Source of the DNA: Yanshouia hominis
GTDB taxonomy: Bacteria; Bacillota; Clostridia; Oscillospirales; Ruminococcaceae
Direction: 5' to 3'
Length of the DNA stretch: 64,000 nt
Assembly: GCA_014385025.1 (NCBI GenBank)
Contig: JACRTB010000009.1
Span: 84,486 to 148,485, forward strand
Shown: one piece after another, positions 8,182-14,700 of the stretch
Numbering within the stretch: the stretch's first letter is position 1
Layout: each line of letters starts with the position of its first letter
Program-made: the position numbers and the translations under genes
The notes under the pieces: model-generated
What the model was told of the DNA's origin: nothing
The model's input: only the letters and a program-made list of their open reading frames with translations
The model's database searches: none

Positions 8182-8213
8182 GGGGAGGCGCACCCGATTG
8201 GGCGCGCCTCCTG
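8182..8213 (-). terminator. Terminator of the DUF2628 gene
   Basis: On the minus strand a GAGGCGCGCCC...GGGTGCGCCTC stem is followed by CCCGTTTTTT, 13 nt after the gene's stop. Confidence 0.7.
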
Positions 8214-8226
8214 ACGATAATGCGCT

Positions 8227-9168
8227 TTAAGCAACAGGAACGATCTGCATAAAGGTGCCGAGAAATCCAGTGGTGATAAAAAAGGCGGCGAACAGCAGTG
8301 CGATGATGAGCGGATTGGGGCGACCGAGCAGATAAAGATCGGTATAATATTGTGGATCGTTTTGGCGTCCTTGGCGAAACTGTGTGATGGTACGCAGCGC
8401 GGTTTGCAGATAGAACTTATTGGCGAATAAACCGCAGAGGATCATCAGGGCCCATTGTGCAAATCCCATGATATTTCCGAGCATTGCCAGCTGATCCAAA
8501 AGCTGTGCGTTGTAGCTGACCTGCATTCCATAGAAAACCATCTGCTGATCAAACGGTCCGATAAAGAAGCAAAGCATCGTTGGGAGCGAGGACGCAATAT
8601 AAAAAGCCAACAGGACAGCGCCGAGCCGATACATCTTCCGATAGAAGAAATAAAGAAATCCGAAAAAGAAAGCGCACCAGTTCCAGCTGATATTCTGCCG
8701 GGAATGCACTAGGCGTTTGAACTGGCTGAGGAAATAGTAGGAGCCGGTTCCAGTATAGGCAGAGAATTCGCGGGCGGTTACGCCGTCATATTCCCAGTCA
8801 TCAAAGTAGGTCTCGAAGTTGGAAGCGGAATGCCGGGCATACTGTCCCTGACCGGAGAGGGAAGGCGGCTCCTGCGCGTCGGAGGAGAGAGGCGAGCCGC
8901 ACATCTGGCAATTGGGAAGCTCGGCGGGAGTAGCCGCTCCGCAGCGGGAGCAGATCACCGTCTGGGACGTCCCCTCGGATTCGGATTGGGCAGAATGGTA
9001 GCTCCAGGAAAAATCCGGGGCATGCTGTTCCTGAAGCGCGCAGTGTCCCAGCTCGCGAAAACAGGAACGGTGGTGCGGCGCACCGCATTCCGGGCATACT
9101 ACAACGTCGTCCTGATCGGTAAAAGTGTGGCCGCAGCGGGAGCATGGGATACCAGTATATTTACTCAA
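8227..9168 (-). CDS. RING-like/zinc-ribbon protein with DUF2628-type membrane domain
   Basis: A roughly 313-aa protein. The N-terminus has a prokaryotic RING-like Cys/His cluster (CSRCGH...CPECGAPHHRSCF...C), followed near residue 85 by a zinc ribbon (CSRCGAATPAELPNCQMCG). The C-terminal half contains the motif WNWCAFFFGFLYFFYRKMY and about four membrane helices, typical of DUF2628 proteins common in gut Clostridia. I prefer the TTG at 9166-9168 because GAGGTG lies seven nucleotides upstream; an in-frame ATG at 9183 has no clear site. Function unknown; a membrane sensor or quality-control role is only a guess. Confidence 0.75.
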   Translation of the reverse strand: MSKYTGIPCSRCGHTFTDQDDVVVCPECGAPHHRSCFRELGHCALQEQHAPDFSWSYHSAQSESEGTSQTVICSRCGAATPAELPNCQMCGSPLSSDAQEPPSLSGQGQYARHSASNFETYFDDWEYDGVTAREFSAYTGTGSYYFLSQFKRLVHSRQNISWNWCAFFFGFLYFFYRKMYRLGAVLLAFYIASSLPTMLCFFIGPFDQQMVFYGMQVSYNAQLLDQLAMLGNIMGFAQWALMILCGLFANKFYLQTALRTITQFRQGRQNDPQYYTDLYLLGRPNPLIIALLFAAFFITTGFLGTFMQIVPVA

Positions 9169-9243
9169 AATAGAACACCTCATTTCCGCCGGCCGAAGCT
9201 TGTCTGCCGGAACCGGCGGCATTTTACAGGATCTTTTGAAAAT

Positions 9244-9272
9244 ATTATACAATAGGATTGGGGAAACCACAA
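9244..9272 (-). promoter_or_regulatory. Promoter of the DUF2628 gene
   Basis: Minus strand TTGTGG (9267-9272), 17-nt spacer, TATAAT (9244-9249). Confidence 0.6.
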
Positions 9273-9307
9273 TATTATAATTTATGAACGAAAGGCCGGA
9301 TATTGGC

Positions 9308-9336
9308 TTTACAAAGCGAAGCAATCCACGTATAAT
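9308..9336 (+). promoter_or_regulatory. Promoter of prfB
   Basis: TTTACA (9308-9313), 17-nt spacer, TATAAT (9331-9336), about 85 nt before the start codon. Confidence 0.7.
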
Positions 9337-9421
9337 AAAATCCGGCGGCTGAAAAGCCGGGAAGCTGCCGGAGCGGCCTGATCGCATACCGGACACGACA
9401 CCAATATAAAGGATGGATATC

Positions 9422-10552
9422 ATGCTTCAAATAGAAGAACTGCGACTTTCTCTGCAGGCGCTGCGGCCCGATATTGATGATCTTGCGGAAGCGATCGGAT
9501 ACCAGAAGATCGCCGAGCAGGTGGAGGAACTGGAAGAAAAGGCTGCCATGCCGGGCTTTTGGAACGATCTGGAAAATTCGCAGAAAATCGTGACCAAGAC
9601 CAAGCAGCTCAAGGACACCTTGGCGGAATACGACGGGCTGGTGCGGGAATACGACGACGCCGCCACGCTGATTGAAATCGCTCAGGAAGAAGAGGACGAG
9701 AGCCTGGCGGAAGAGATCAGGGCGGGCTGTGAGCGCACAAAGGCGAAACTGGAAGAGATGAAGCTGGCCACGCTGCTGACCGGCCCCTACGATGCGAACA
9801 ATGCCATCCTGACCTTCCACGCGGGCGCGGGCGGCACCGAGGCGCAGGATTGGGCGCAGATGCTTTACCGGATGTACACCCGCTGGGCCGAGCGCCACGG
9901 CTTCACCTATAAGCTTCTCGATTATCTGGAAGGGGATGAGGCAGGGGTCAAGAGCGCTTCGGTCCTTGTCAACGGCCATAACGCCTATGGTTTCCTCAAA
10001 TCGGAGAATGGGGTGCACCGGCTGGTGCGTGTCTCACCGTTCGACGCCTCCGGGCGCCGGCATACCTCCTTTGCTTCGCTGGAAGTGATCCCCGAGATCA
10101 ACGATTCGATGGATGTCGAAATCCGCGACGAGGACATCAAAATGGATGTCTACCGCGCAAGCGGCGCGGGCGGGCAGCACATTAACAAGACCTCTTCGGC
10201 CGTGCGGCTCACCCATATTCCGACCGGTATCGTGGTGGCCTGCCAGAACGAGCGCAGCCAGTTCCAGAACCGCGAGATGGCAATGAATATGCTCAAGTCC
10301 AAGCTGGTCGAGATCAAGGAACGGGAGCATCTGGAGAAGATCGACGACATCAAGGGCGTTCAGAAAGAGATTGCTTGGGGAAGCCAGATCCGCTCCTACG
10401 TCTTTATGCCCTATACGCTGGCCAAGGATCACCGCACCGGATTCGAGAGCGGAAATATCAACGCCGTCATGGACGGCGATCTTGACGGCTTTATCAATGC
10501 CTATCTCAAGGCTGCCAACCAGGGAACCCTTTCTGACGCGCAGGAGGAATGA
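9422..10552 (+). CDS. prfB: Peptide chain release factor 2
   Basis: Class I release factor that recognises UGA and UAA stop codons and triggers peptide release on the ribosome. The catalytic GGQ loop is RASGAGGQHINKTSSAVRLTH near residue 245; the anticodon-like SPF tripeptide is in VRVSPFDASGRRH near residue 200. I take ATG 9422 because AAAGGA (9408-9413) overlaps the upstream ATG at 9413. The gene is a single open frame: the in-frame UGA with +1 frameshift seen near codon 25 in most bacterial prfB genes is absent. Confidence 0.97.
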   Translation: MLQIEELRLSLQALRPDIDDLAEAIGYQKIAEQVEELEEKAAMPGFWNDLENSQKIVTKTKQLKDTLAEYDGLVREYDDAATLIEIAQEEEDESLAEEIRAGCERTKAKLEEMKLATLLTGPYDANNAILTFHAGAGGTEAQDWAQMLYRMYTRWAERHGFTYKLLDYLEGDEAGVKSASVLVNGHNAYGFLKSENGVHRLVRVSPFDASGRRHTSFASLEVIPEINDSMDVEIRDEDIKMDVYRASGAGGQHINKTSSAVRLTHIPTGIVVACQNERSQFQNREMAMNMLKSKLVEIKEREHLEKIDDIKGVQKEIAWGSQIRSYVFMPYTLAKDHRTGFESGNINAVMDGDLDGFINAYLKAANQGTLSDAQEE

Positions 10553-10568
10553 GCTTTTCTGACAAAAA

Positions 10569-10601
10569 CGGGGGCGGAGCGGAAAAACCGCTCCGCCCCC
10601 G
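10569..10601. terminator. Convergent terminator between prfB and hsp20
   Basis: A 14-bp perfect stem CGGGGGCGGAGCGG/CCGCTCCGCCCCCG with an A5 loop. On the minus strand it is followed by TTTTTGTC, so it fits best as the hsp20 terminator; it may also end prfB. Confidence 0.75.
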
Positions 10602-10631
10602 CCTTATGAAGAAAGGGGAGGATAGACGGAT

Positions 10632-11057
10632 TTACTGGATCTCAAGACGGCGTGCGGACGGAGCGTCCGGCGCTTTCTTCGGCAGGGTCAGGGCAAGCAC
10701 GCCGTCTGCGTACTTGGCGGTAATCTTGCCGGCATCGACGTTGGAGATGTCAAAGCTTCTGCTGAACGAGCCGTAGCTGCGTTCGCGGTAGACCACCTTG
10801 CCCTCCTCGGTCTTTTCCTCTTTGGCCGAACGCTCGGCGCGAATTACGAGGAAATGATCTTCGACGTCAACATGGATATCTTCCTTGCGGAATCCTGGAA
10901 GGTCTGCTTCCAGCAGATAGGCGTCATCCTTTTCGGTGATATCCGTTTTGAATTCGCTGATTCCCAATCCGCTGAAGAAGTGCTTCTCCAAATTGTCCAG
11001 ATCATGGAAGGGGTTAAAAACCTGATTTCTGCGTCCATAAGGCATAAGATCGAACAT
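10632..11057 (-). CDS. Small heat-shock protein (Hsp20/alpha-crystallin)
   Basis: ATP-independent holdase chaperone that binds unfolding proteins. The alpha-crystallin core occupies about residues 35-130 and includes LEADLPGFRKEDIHVDVEDH and the FDISNVDAGKITAKYADGVL A-x-x-x-x-G-V-L-type signature. ATG 11057 is chosen because GGAGG lies eight nucleotides upstream; an ATG at 11072 overlaps that site. About 141 aa, normal for the family. The divergent intergenic region holds a perfect CIRCE element, so HrcA control is likely. Confidence 0.93.
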   Translation of the reverse strand: MFDLMPYGRRNQVFNPFHDLDNLEKHFFSGLGISEFKTDITEKDDAYLLEADLPGFRKEDIHVDVEDHFLVIRAERSAKEEKTEEGKVVYRERSYGSFSRSFDISNVDAGKITAKYADGVLALTLPKKAPDAPSARRLEIQ

Positions 11058-11214
11058 ACAAAAAACCTCCATTCATTGTTTGCTTGATCGTTGTTGGTAT
11101 GTTGCCGTCGGAAGAAGGCCTCTTTGTGTTTTGGGAGGCTCTTTCTTTCAACAACTATAAGATACCAAATAAAATCGAAAAAATGTGCGATGAAAAGTGA
11201 AGAATTTTTTAATT

Positions 11215-11241
11215 TTAGCACTCTGATTATTGGAGTGCTAA
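11215..11241. promoter_or_regulatory. CIRCE element (HrcA operator)
   Basis: Perfect inverted repeat TTAGCACTC (11215-11223), nine nucleotides, GAGTGCTAA (11233-11241). This is the exact consensus of the operator bound by the heat-shock repressor HrcA. It is 12 nt before the DUF523 gene start and about 158 nt from the divergent hsp20 start. Confidence 0.95.
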
Positions 11242-11253
11242 TGAAGGAGAAAA

Positions 11254-11706
11254 ATGAAGCTGATGATCAGCGCCTGTCTGATGGGCACACGCTGCCGATA
11301 TGACGGCGGCGCTTATGATTCGATGGTTTTACAAAACCGTTTGGAAAAGTGTACCTTGATCCCTGTTTGTCCCGAACAGTTGGGCGGGCTGCCCACCCCG
11401 CGCAGTCCTGCTGAAAGAGTGGGGGAGCGTGTGCGAAACCGTGAGGGCGCCGATGTAACCGCCGATTTTTTTGCCGGAGCTGGCGCGGCGCTGGATCTTG
11501 CGCGGCGGGAGGGGTGCCGCTGTGCCCTGCTCAAGGAGCGCAGCCCTTCCTGCGGGAGCAGCATCATCTATGATGGAAGCTTCACCGGGAAGCGCATCCC
11601 GGGAGAAGGAGTTACCACCGCGCTGCTGCGCCGCAGCGGAATTACCGTCTTTTCCGAGAATCAGTTGGAGGAACTTCTTGCATGGATCGCTGCGCAGGGG
11701 TCATAA
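11254..11706 (+). CDS. DUF523 / TudS-like protein
   Basis: A 150-aa protein with the family motifs SACLMGTRCRYDGG (Cys8 and Cys14), PVCPEQLGGLPTPR near residue 41 and LLKERSPSCGSS near residue 95. Characterised DUF523 members (TudS) are iron-sulfur enzymes that remove sulfur from thiouracil or thiouridine, using three conserved cysteines as cluster ligands; those positions are kept here. AAGGAGAAAA precedes the ATG. The adjacent CIRCE element suggests heat-shock control. The stop codon TAA lies inside the first bases of an intergenic repeat. Confidence 0.85.
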   Translation: MKLMISACLMGTRCRYDGGAYDSMVLQNRLEKCTLIPVCPEQLGGLPTPRSPAERVGERVRNREGADVTADFFAGAGAALDLARREGCRCALLKERSPSCGSSIIYDGSFTGKRIPGEGVTTALLRRSGITVFSENQLEELLAWIAAQGS

Positions 11707-11940
11707 CCGCCGGCCAAGCCGGTGGACTGAATGGCCCGTCAGGGCGGTTACCGGCCAGCGGCCCAAGCCGCATGAAAGTTATTTCACCTGTATCGCTTGC
11801 TCGTGGCCCGTGAACAGGAAGCTGTTGTCCTGACGGCAGATTTCTATCGTTGAAAATCTGCCATTAGAAATTCACGTCGCTCGAAGCACGAAGCTTGAAG
11901 CGAAAGCTTTTTGTGGAGCGTTTCCACCGGCAGAGCCGGA
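11700..11940 (+). repeat. Intergenic hairpin repeat, copy A
   Basis: About 240 nt. It opens with GTCATAACC and the hairpin CCGCCGGCCAAGCCGGTGG, then GGCCCGTCAGGGC, then a segment with TTTCACCTGTATCGC, a TCGCTCGAAGC/GCTTGAAGCGA hairpin, and closes with CCACCGGCAGAGCCGG. Copies at 25183 and 40025 share the order and length. See findings. Confidence 0.65.
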
Positions 11941-11955
11941 CCTTTCCTCTCCAAT

Positions 11956-12003
11956 AAAGGCCTTTCCCCCTGAATGGCGAGCCATTCAGGGGGAAAGGCC
12001 TTT
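11956..12003. terminator. Bidirectional terminator between DUF523 and nifU
   Basis: A 23-bp perfect stem (from AAAGGCCTTTCCCCC to GGGGGAAAGGCCTTT) between convergent genes. Confidence 0.85.
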
Positions 12004-12009
12004 GATTTT

Positions 12010-12459
12010 TCAGTGATTAGCGCAGGAGGAGCAGCTCTCACAGTGGTGAGGATCATCCTCCAGCTTGCCGACGATCGGTTCGGGATCGATTCCCTGACGG
12101 CGGTAATAGTCGGCCAGCGCTGCCCGTACCGCCTGCTCCGCCAAAACAGAACAGTGGATTTTGGCGGGAGGAAGCCCGTCAAGAGCGGTAATTACGGCCT
12201 GATTGCTCAGCTTCAGGGCATCCTCGAGGGACTTTCCTTTAATGAGTTCGGTGGCCATCGAACTGGTTGCGATCGCCGCCCCGCAGCCAAAGGTCTTAAA
12301 CTTTACATCCTGAATCATCCCGTTTTCGATTTTCAGGTACATCTTCATGATATCGCCGCAAACGGCGTTTCCCACCTCGCCCACGCCATTTGCGTCGGAA
12401 AGCTCTCCGACATTACGGGGATTGGAAAAATGATCAAGAACTTTTTCAGAATACAGCAT
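12010..12459 (-). CDS. nifU: NifU/IscU-type iron-sulfur scaffold protein
   Basis: Scaffold on which [Fe-S] clusters are assembled from sulfur delivered by the cysteine desulfurase. The three ligand cysteines are visible in GNAVCGD, TFGCGAAIA and KIHCSVLAE, in the correct order and spacing for the NifU N-terminal/IscU domain. The 149-aa length includes a C-terminal tail with HHCESCSSCANH, an extra Cys/His cluster seen in clostridial NifU-like proteins. It follows nifS by 23 nt on the same strand and is surely cotranscribed. Confidence 0.93.
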   Translation of the reverse strand: MLYSEKVLDHFSNPRNVGELSDANGVGEVGNAVCGDIMKMYLKIENGMIQDVKFKTFGCGAAIATSSMATELIKGKSLEDALKLSNQAVITALDGLPPAKIHCSVLAEQAVRAALADYYRRQGIDPEPIVGKLEDDPHHCESCSSCANH

Positions 12460-12482
12460 TGCTTTGACCGTCCTTTCCGCCG

Positions 12483-13685
12483 TCAGCCAACGCTTTGTGC
12501 GCGCTGTTCGGCCATCAGCTTTTCCCAGACAGGGGACATGGAACGAAGCCGTTCGATAATGGGGGGAAGAATCTCAAGAATATATTCAACGTCCTCCATC
12601 GTGTTTTCATCTCCGAGGGAGAGACGCAGCGACCCATGTGCGATTTCATGGGGGAGGCCGATGGCAAGAAGCACATGGCTCGGATCAAGCGAGCCGGAGG
12701 TACACGCTGAGCCGGAGGAGGCGCAGATTCCCTTCATATCAAGCAGCAGAAGAAGCGATTCTCCCTCGATCCCTTCAAAAGAGATGTTAAGGCTTCCCGG
12801 CAGGCGGTGCTCCCGGCTGCCGTTGAGGCGGCAGCGGGGAATTTGAGCAAGAATTCCGTCGATCAGGCGGTCACGCATCGCGGTCCTGCGCGCCGCGCGC
12901 TCTTCAATTTGGAAGGAGGCAATGGTGATGGCCGCGGCAAGCCCCATGATCGAGGCGAGATTCTCGGTTCCCGCGCGGCGTCCGCGTTCCTGTGCGCCGC
13001 CATGCATAAAGGTATCGATCGCAAGGCCGCTGCGCAGATAGAGGACGCCGACTCCTTTTGGGGCGTTGAGCTTGTGGCCGGAAAGCGAAAGCATATCGAT
13101 CTGTTGAACGCCGACATCGATGGCAACCTGACCGACCGCCTGTACCGCGTCGGTGTGGAATGGGACCCTGGCCTCCCGGCAGACCGCCCCGATCTCGGGA
13201 ATCGGAAGAATGGTGCCAATCTCGTTGTTGGCATACATGATGCTGACCAGTGCGGTATCGGGCCGGATAGCCTCCCGTACCTGAGCGGCGGTGATCAGCC
13301 CTTGGCTGTCGACCGGCAGATAGGTAACCTCAAAGCCTTCCTTTTCCAGCATCTGCATGGTATGCAGCACCGCGTGATGCTCAAAATTGGTGGTAATGAG
13401 ATGCCGCTTCCCTTTCCTCGCTCCCGCCGCCGCCGCGCCTTTGATCGCCCAGTTGTCCGACTCGGTACCGCAGGAGGTAAAATAGATTTCCGAGGGCTTG
13501 GCGTGGAGCGCTTCGGCGACCTGCTCGCGGGCGGATTCCAGCGCTTTTTTGGCCTCGCGCCCCTTCGAGTAGATGCTCGAGGGATTGCCATACCCCTCGG
13601 TCAGATAGGGGAGCATTGCGTTGAGAACGGGTTTGGAAATAGGGGTGGTTGCAGAATGATCCGCGTATACAAAGCGTTTTTCCAT
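12483..13685 (-). CDS. nifS: Cysteine desulfurase (NifS/IscS type)
   Basis: PLP-dependent enzyme that converts cysteine to alanine and a protein persulfide for Fe-S assembly. The PLP lysine is in [14 protein letters not shown] near residue 200, with [11 protein letters not shown] before it. The active-site Cys is in [19 protein letters not shown] near residue 325, the short-loop NifS/IscS form. The 400-aa length is typical. GGGAGG precedes the ATG. The 5' region carries a promoter and two operator-like palindromes. Confidence 0.96.
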   Translation of the reverse strand: MEKRFVYADHSATTPISKPVLNAMLPYLTEGYGNPSSIYSKGREAKKALESAREQVAEALHAKPSEIYFTSCGTESDNWAIKGAAAAGARKGKRHLITTNFEHHAVLHTMQMLEKEGFEVTYLPVDSQGLITAAQVREAIRPDTALVSIMYANNEIGTILPIPEIGAVCREARVPFHTDAVQAVGQVAIDVGVQQIDMLSLSGHKLNAPKGVGVLYLRSGLAIDTFMHGGAQERGRRAGTENLASIMGLAAAITIASFQIEERAARRTAMRDRLIDGILAQIPRCRLNGSREHRLPGSLNISFEGIEGESLLLLLDMKGICASSGSACTSGSLDPSHVLLAIGLPHEIAHGSLRLSLGDENTMEDVEYILEILPPIIERLRSMSPVWEKLMAEQRAQSVG

Positions 13686-13756
13686 GATGATACCTCCCGG
13701 ACGGCGGAACCGCCGTCCTCATTGTGTGGTTGTCAGCGGCGGTCGGGTTATTGACG

Positions 13757-13773
13757 TATACCAATTTGGTAGA
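13757..13773. promoter_or_regulatory. Palindrome upstream of nifS (second operator-like site)
   Basis: Contains ACCAATTTGGT, a perfect 11-nt inverted repeat, about 75 nt before the nifS start. Its core resembles the site at 13892-13915. Confidence 0.4.
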
Positions 13774-13891
13774 CATTAATTGCGCACAACAGGGCCGCGT
13801 CTGAAAATTTAGTTACGTCAAGGGAACGGCGCAAAGAAAAGGGAATGCTTCGCCGGCTTACCGGGTATTCGGTTCAAGTCCTCACTGCCTA

Positions 13892-13946
13892 AATACGACT
13901 AAATTGGTCGATTATTATTTTATACCAAAACAGTAGAGAAATGCAA
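13892..13946 (-). promoter_or_regulatory. nifSU promoter with IscR/Rrf2-like operator
   Basis: On the minus strand TTGCAT (13941-13946), a 16-nt spacer and TATAAA (13919-13924). Immediately downstream the minus strand reads ATAATCGACCAATTTAGTCG, where CGAC and GTCG half-sites flank seven nucleotides. That layout resembles type 1 IscR sites. No Rrf2 regulator gene lies nearby, so the binding protein is an inference. Confidence 0.5.
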
Positions 13947-13953
13947 TAGGCTT

Positions 13954-14409
13954 TTAAAATTTTTTGCTTTCTGCGACCGCCATCCGGTCGCAGCGCTCGT
14001 TTTCAGGGTGTTCATTATGTCCCTTGACCCAGACAAAGCGGACCTCATGAATTTCAAGCAGCCCGAGCAGCCGCTCCCAGAGGTCGGAATTCAACGCCGG
14101 CTTTTTATCGGCTTTGACCCAGCCTCGCGCCCTCCAGCCCTTGGCCCAACCCTTCTCCACCGCGTCAATCAGATACTTGGAATCACTGTAAAGAACCACC
14201 GAACAGGGGCGTTTCAGAGCCGAAAGGGCTTCGATCGCCGCGGTCAGCTCCATACGGTTGTTGGTGGTCTGTGCGGCGCCGCCTGAAAGCTCACGCTCGG
14301 TTCCATGGTAGCGCAGAATTGCGCCCCAGCCTCCGGGCCCCGGATTTCCGGAACAGGCTCCGTCGGTAAAGATGGAAACCATTCCGTTTTGTTCCTGTAC
14401 GATCGACAT
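13954..14409 (-). CDS. rnhA: Ribonuclease HI
   Basis: Degrades the RNA strand of RNA-DNA hybrids. The carboxylate active site is present: Asp in [17 protein letters not shown], Glu in NNRMELTA, Asp in [11 protein letters not shown] and Asp in NERCDRMA. About 151 aa, full length. ATG 14409 is preceded by GGAGG; the frame stays open upstream but has no better start. Confidence 0.95.
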   Translation of the reverse strand: MSIVQEQNGMVSIFTDGACSGNPGPGGWGAILRYHGTERELSGGAAQTTNNRMELTAAIEALSALKRPCSVVLYSDSKYLIDAVEKGWAKGWRARGWVKADKKPALNSDLWERLLGLLEIHEVRFVWVKGHNEHPENERCDRMAVAESKKF

Positions 14410-14518
14410 AAAAATCCTCCGTTGCTGTGTTAATTTTATTATAGACCATTCCTTCCCGGGGCACAATAGGACCGCAAAGAGAATCGGTGAGATAAATGCA
14501 GCGGTTTTAAGGCGGAGA

Positions 14519-14547
14519 TTGACAATTTCGGGAAATGAAGTTATAAT
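14519..14547 (+). promoter_or_regulatory. Consensus SigA promoter of the ribonuclease J gene
   Basis: TTGACA (14519-14524), 17-nt spacer, TATAAT (14542-14547), a perfect match, about 150 nt before the start codon. The long AT-rich leader has no recognised riboswitch. Confidence 0.85.
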
Positions 14548-14700
14548 AATCAAATATATGGGCGCTTTTTGGGAGCCCCTGCTTAAAATTTGATTTGTTT
14601 TTTTCCATCGCGGACCGGAAAATAAGCGGTGGAACTTACATAAATTGCCGGCTCATTTGTCGGTGTAATTCATGAAAACTTAAATTTGGAGGGTTATTTC

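Noticed and set aside
13861..13890. GGTTCAAGTCC resembling a tRNA T-arm upstream of nifS
   Set aside because: The flanking bases do not form a T-stem beyond two pairs and there is no 5' tRNA half or acceptor stem.
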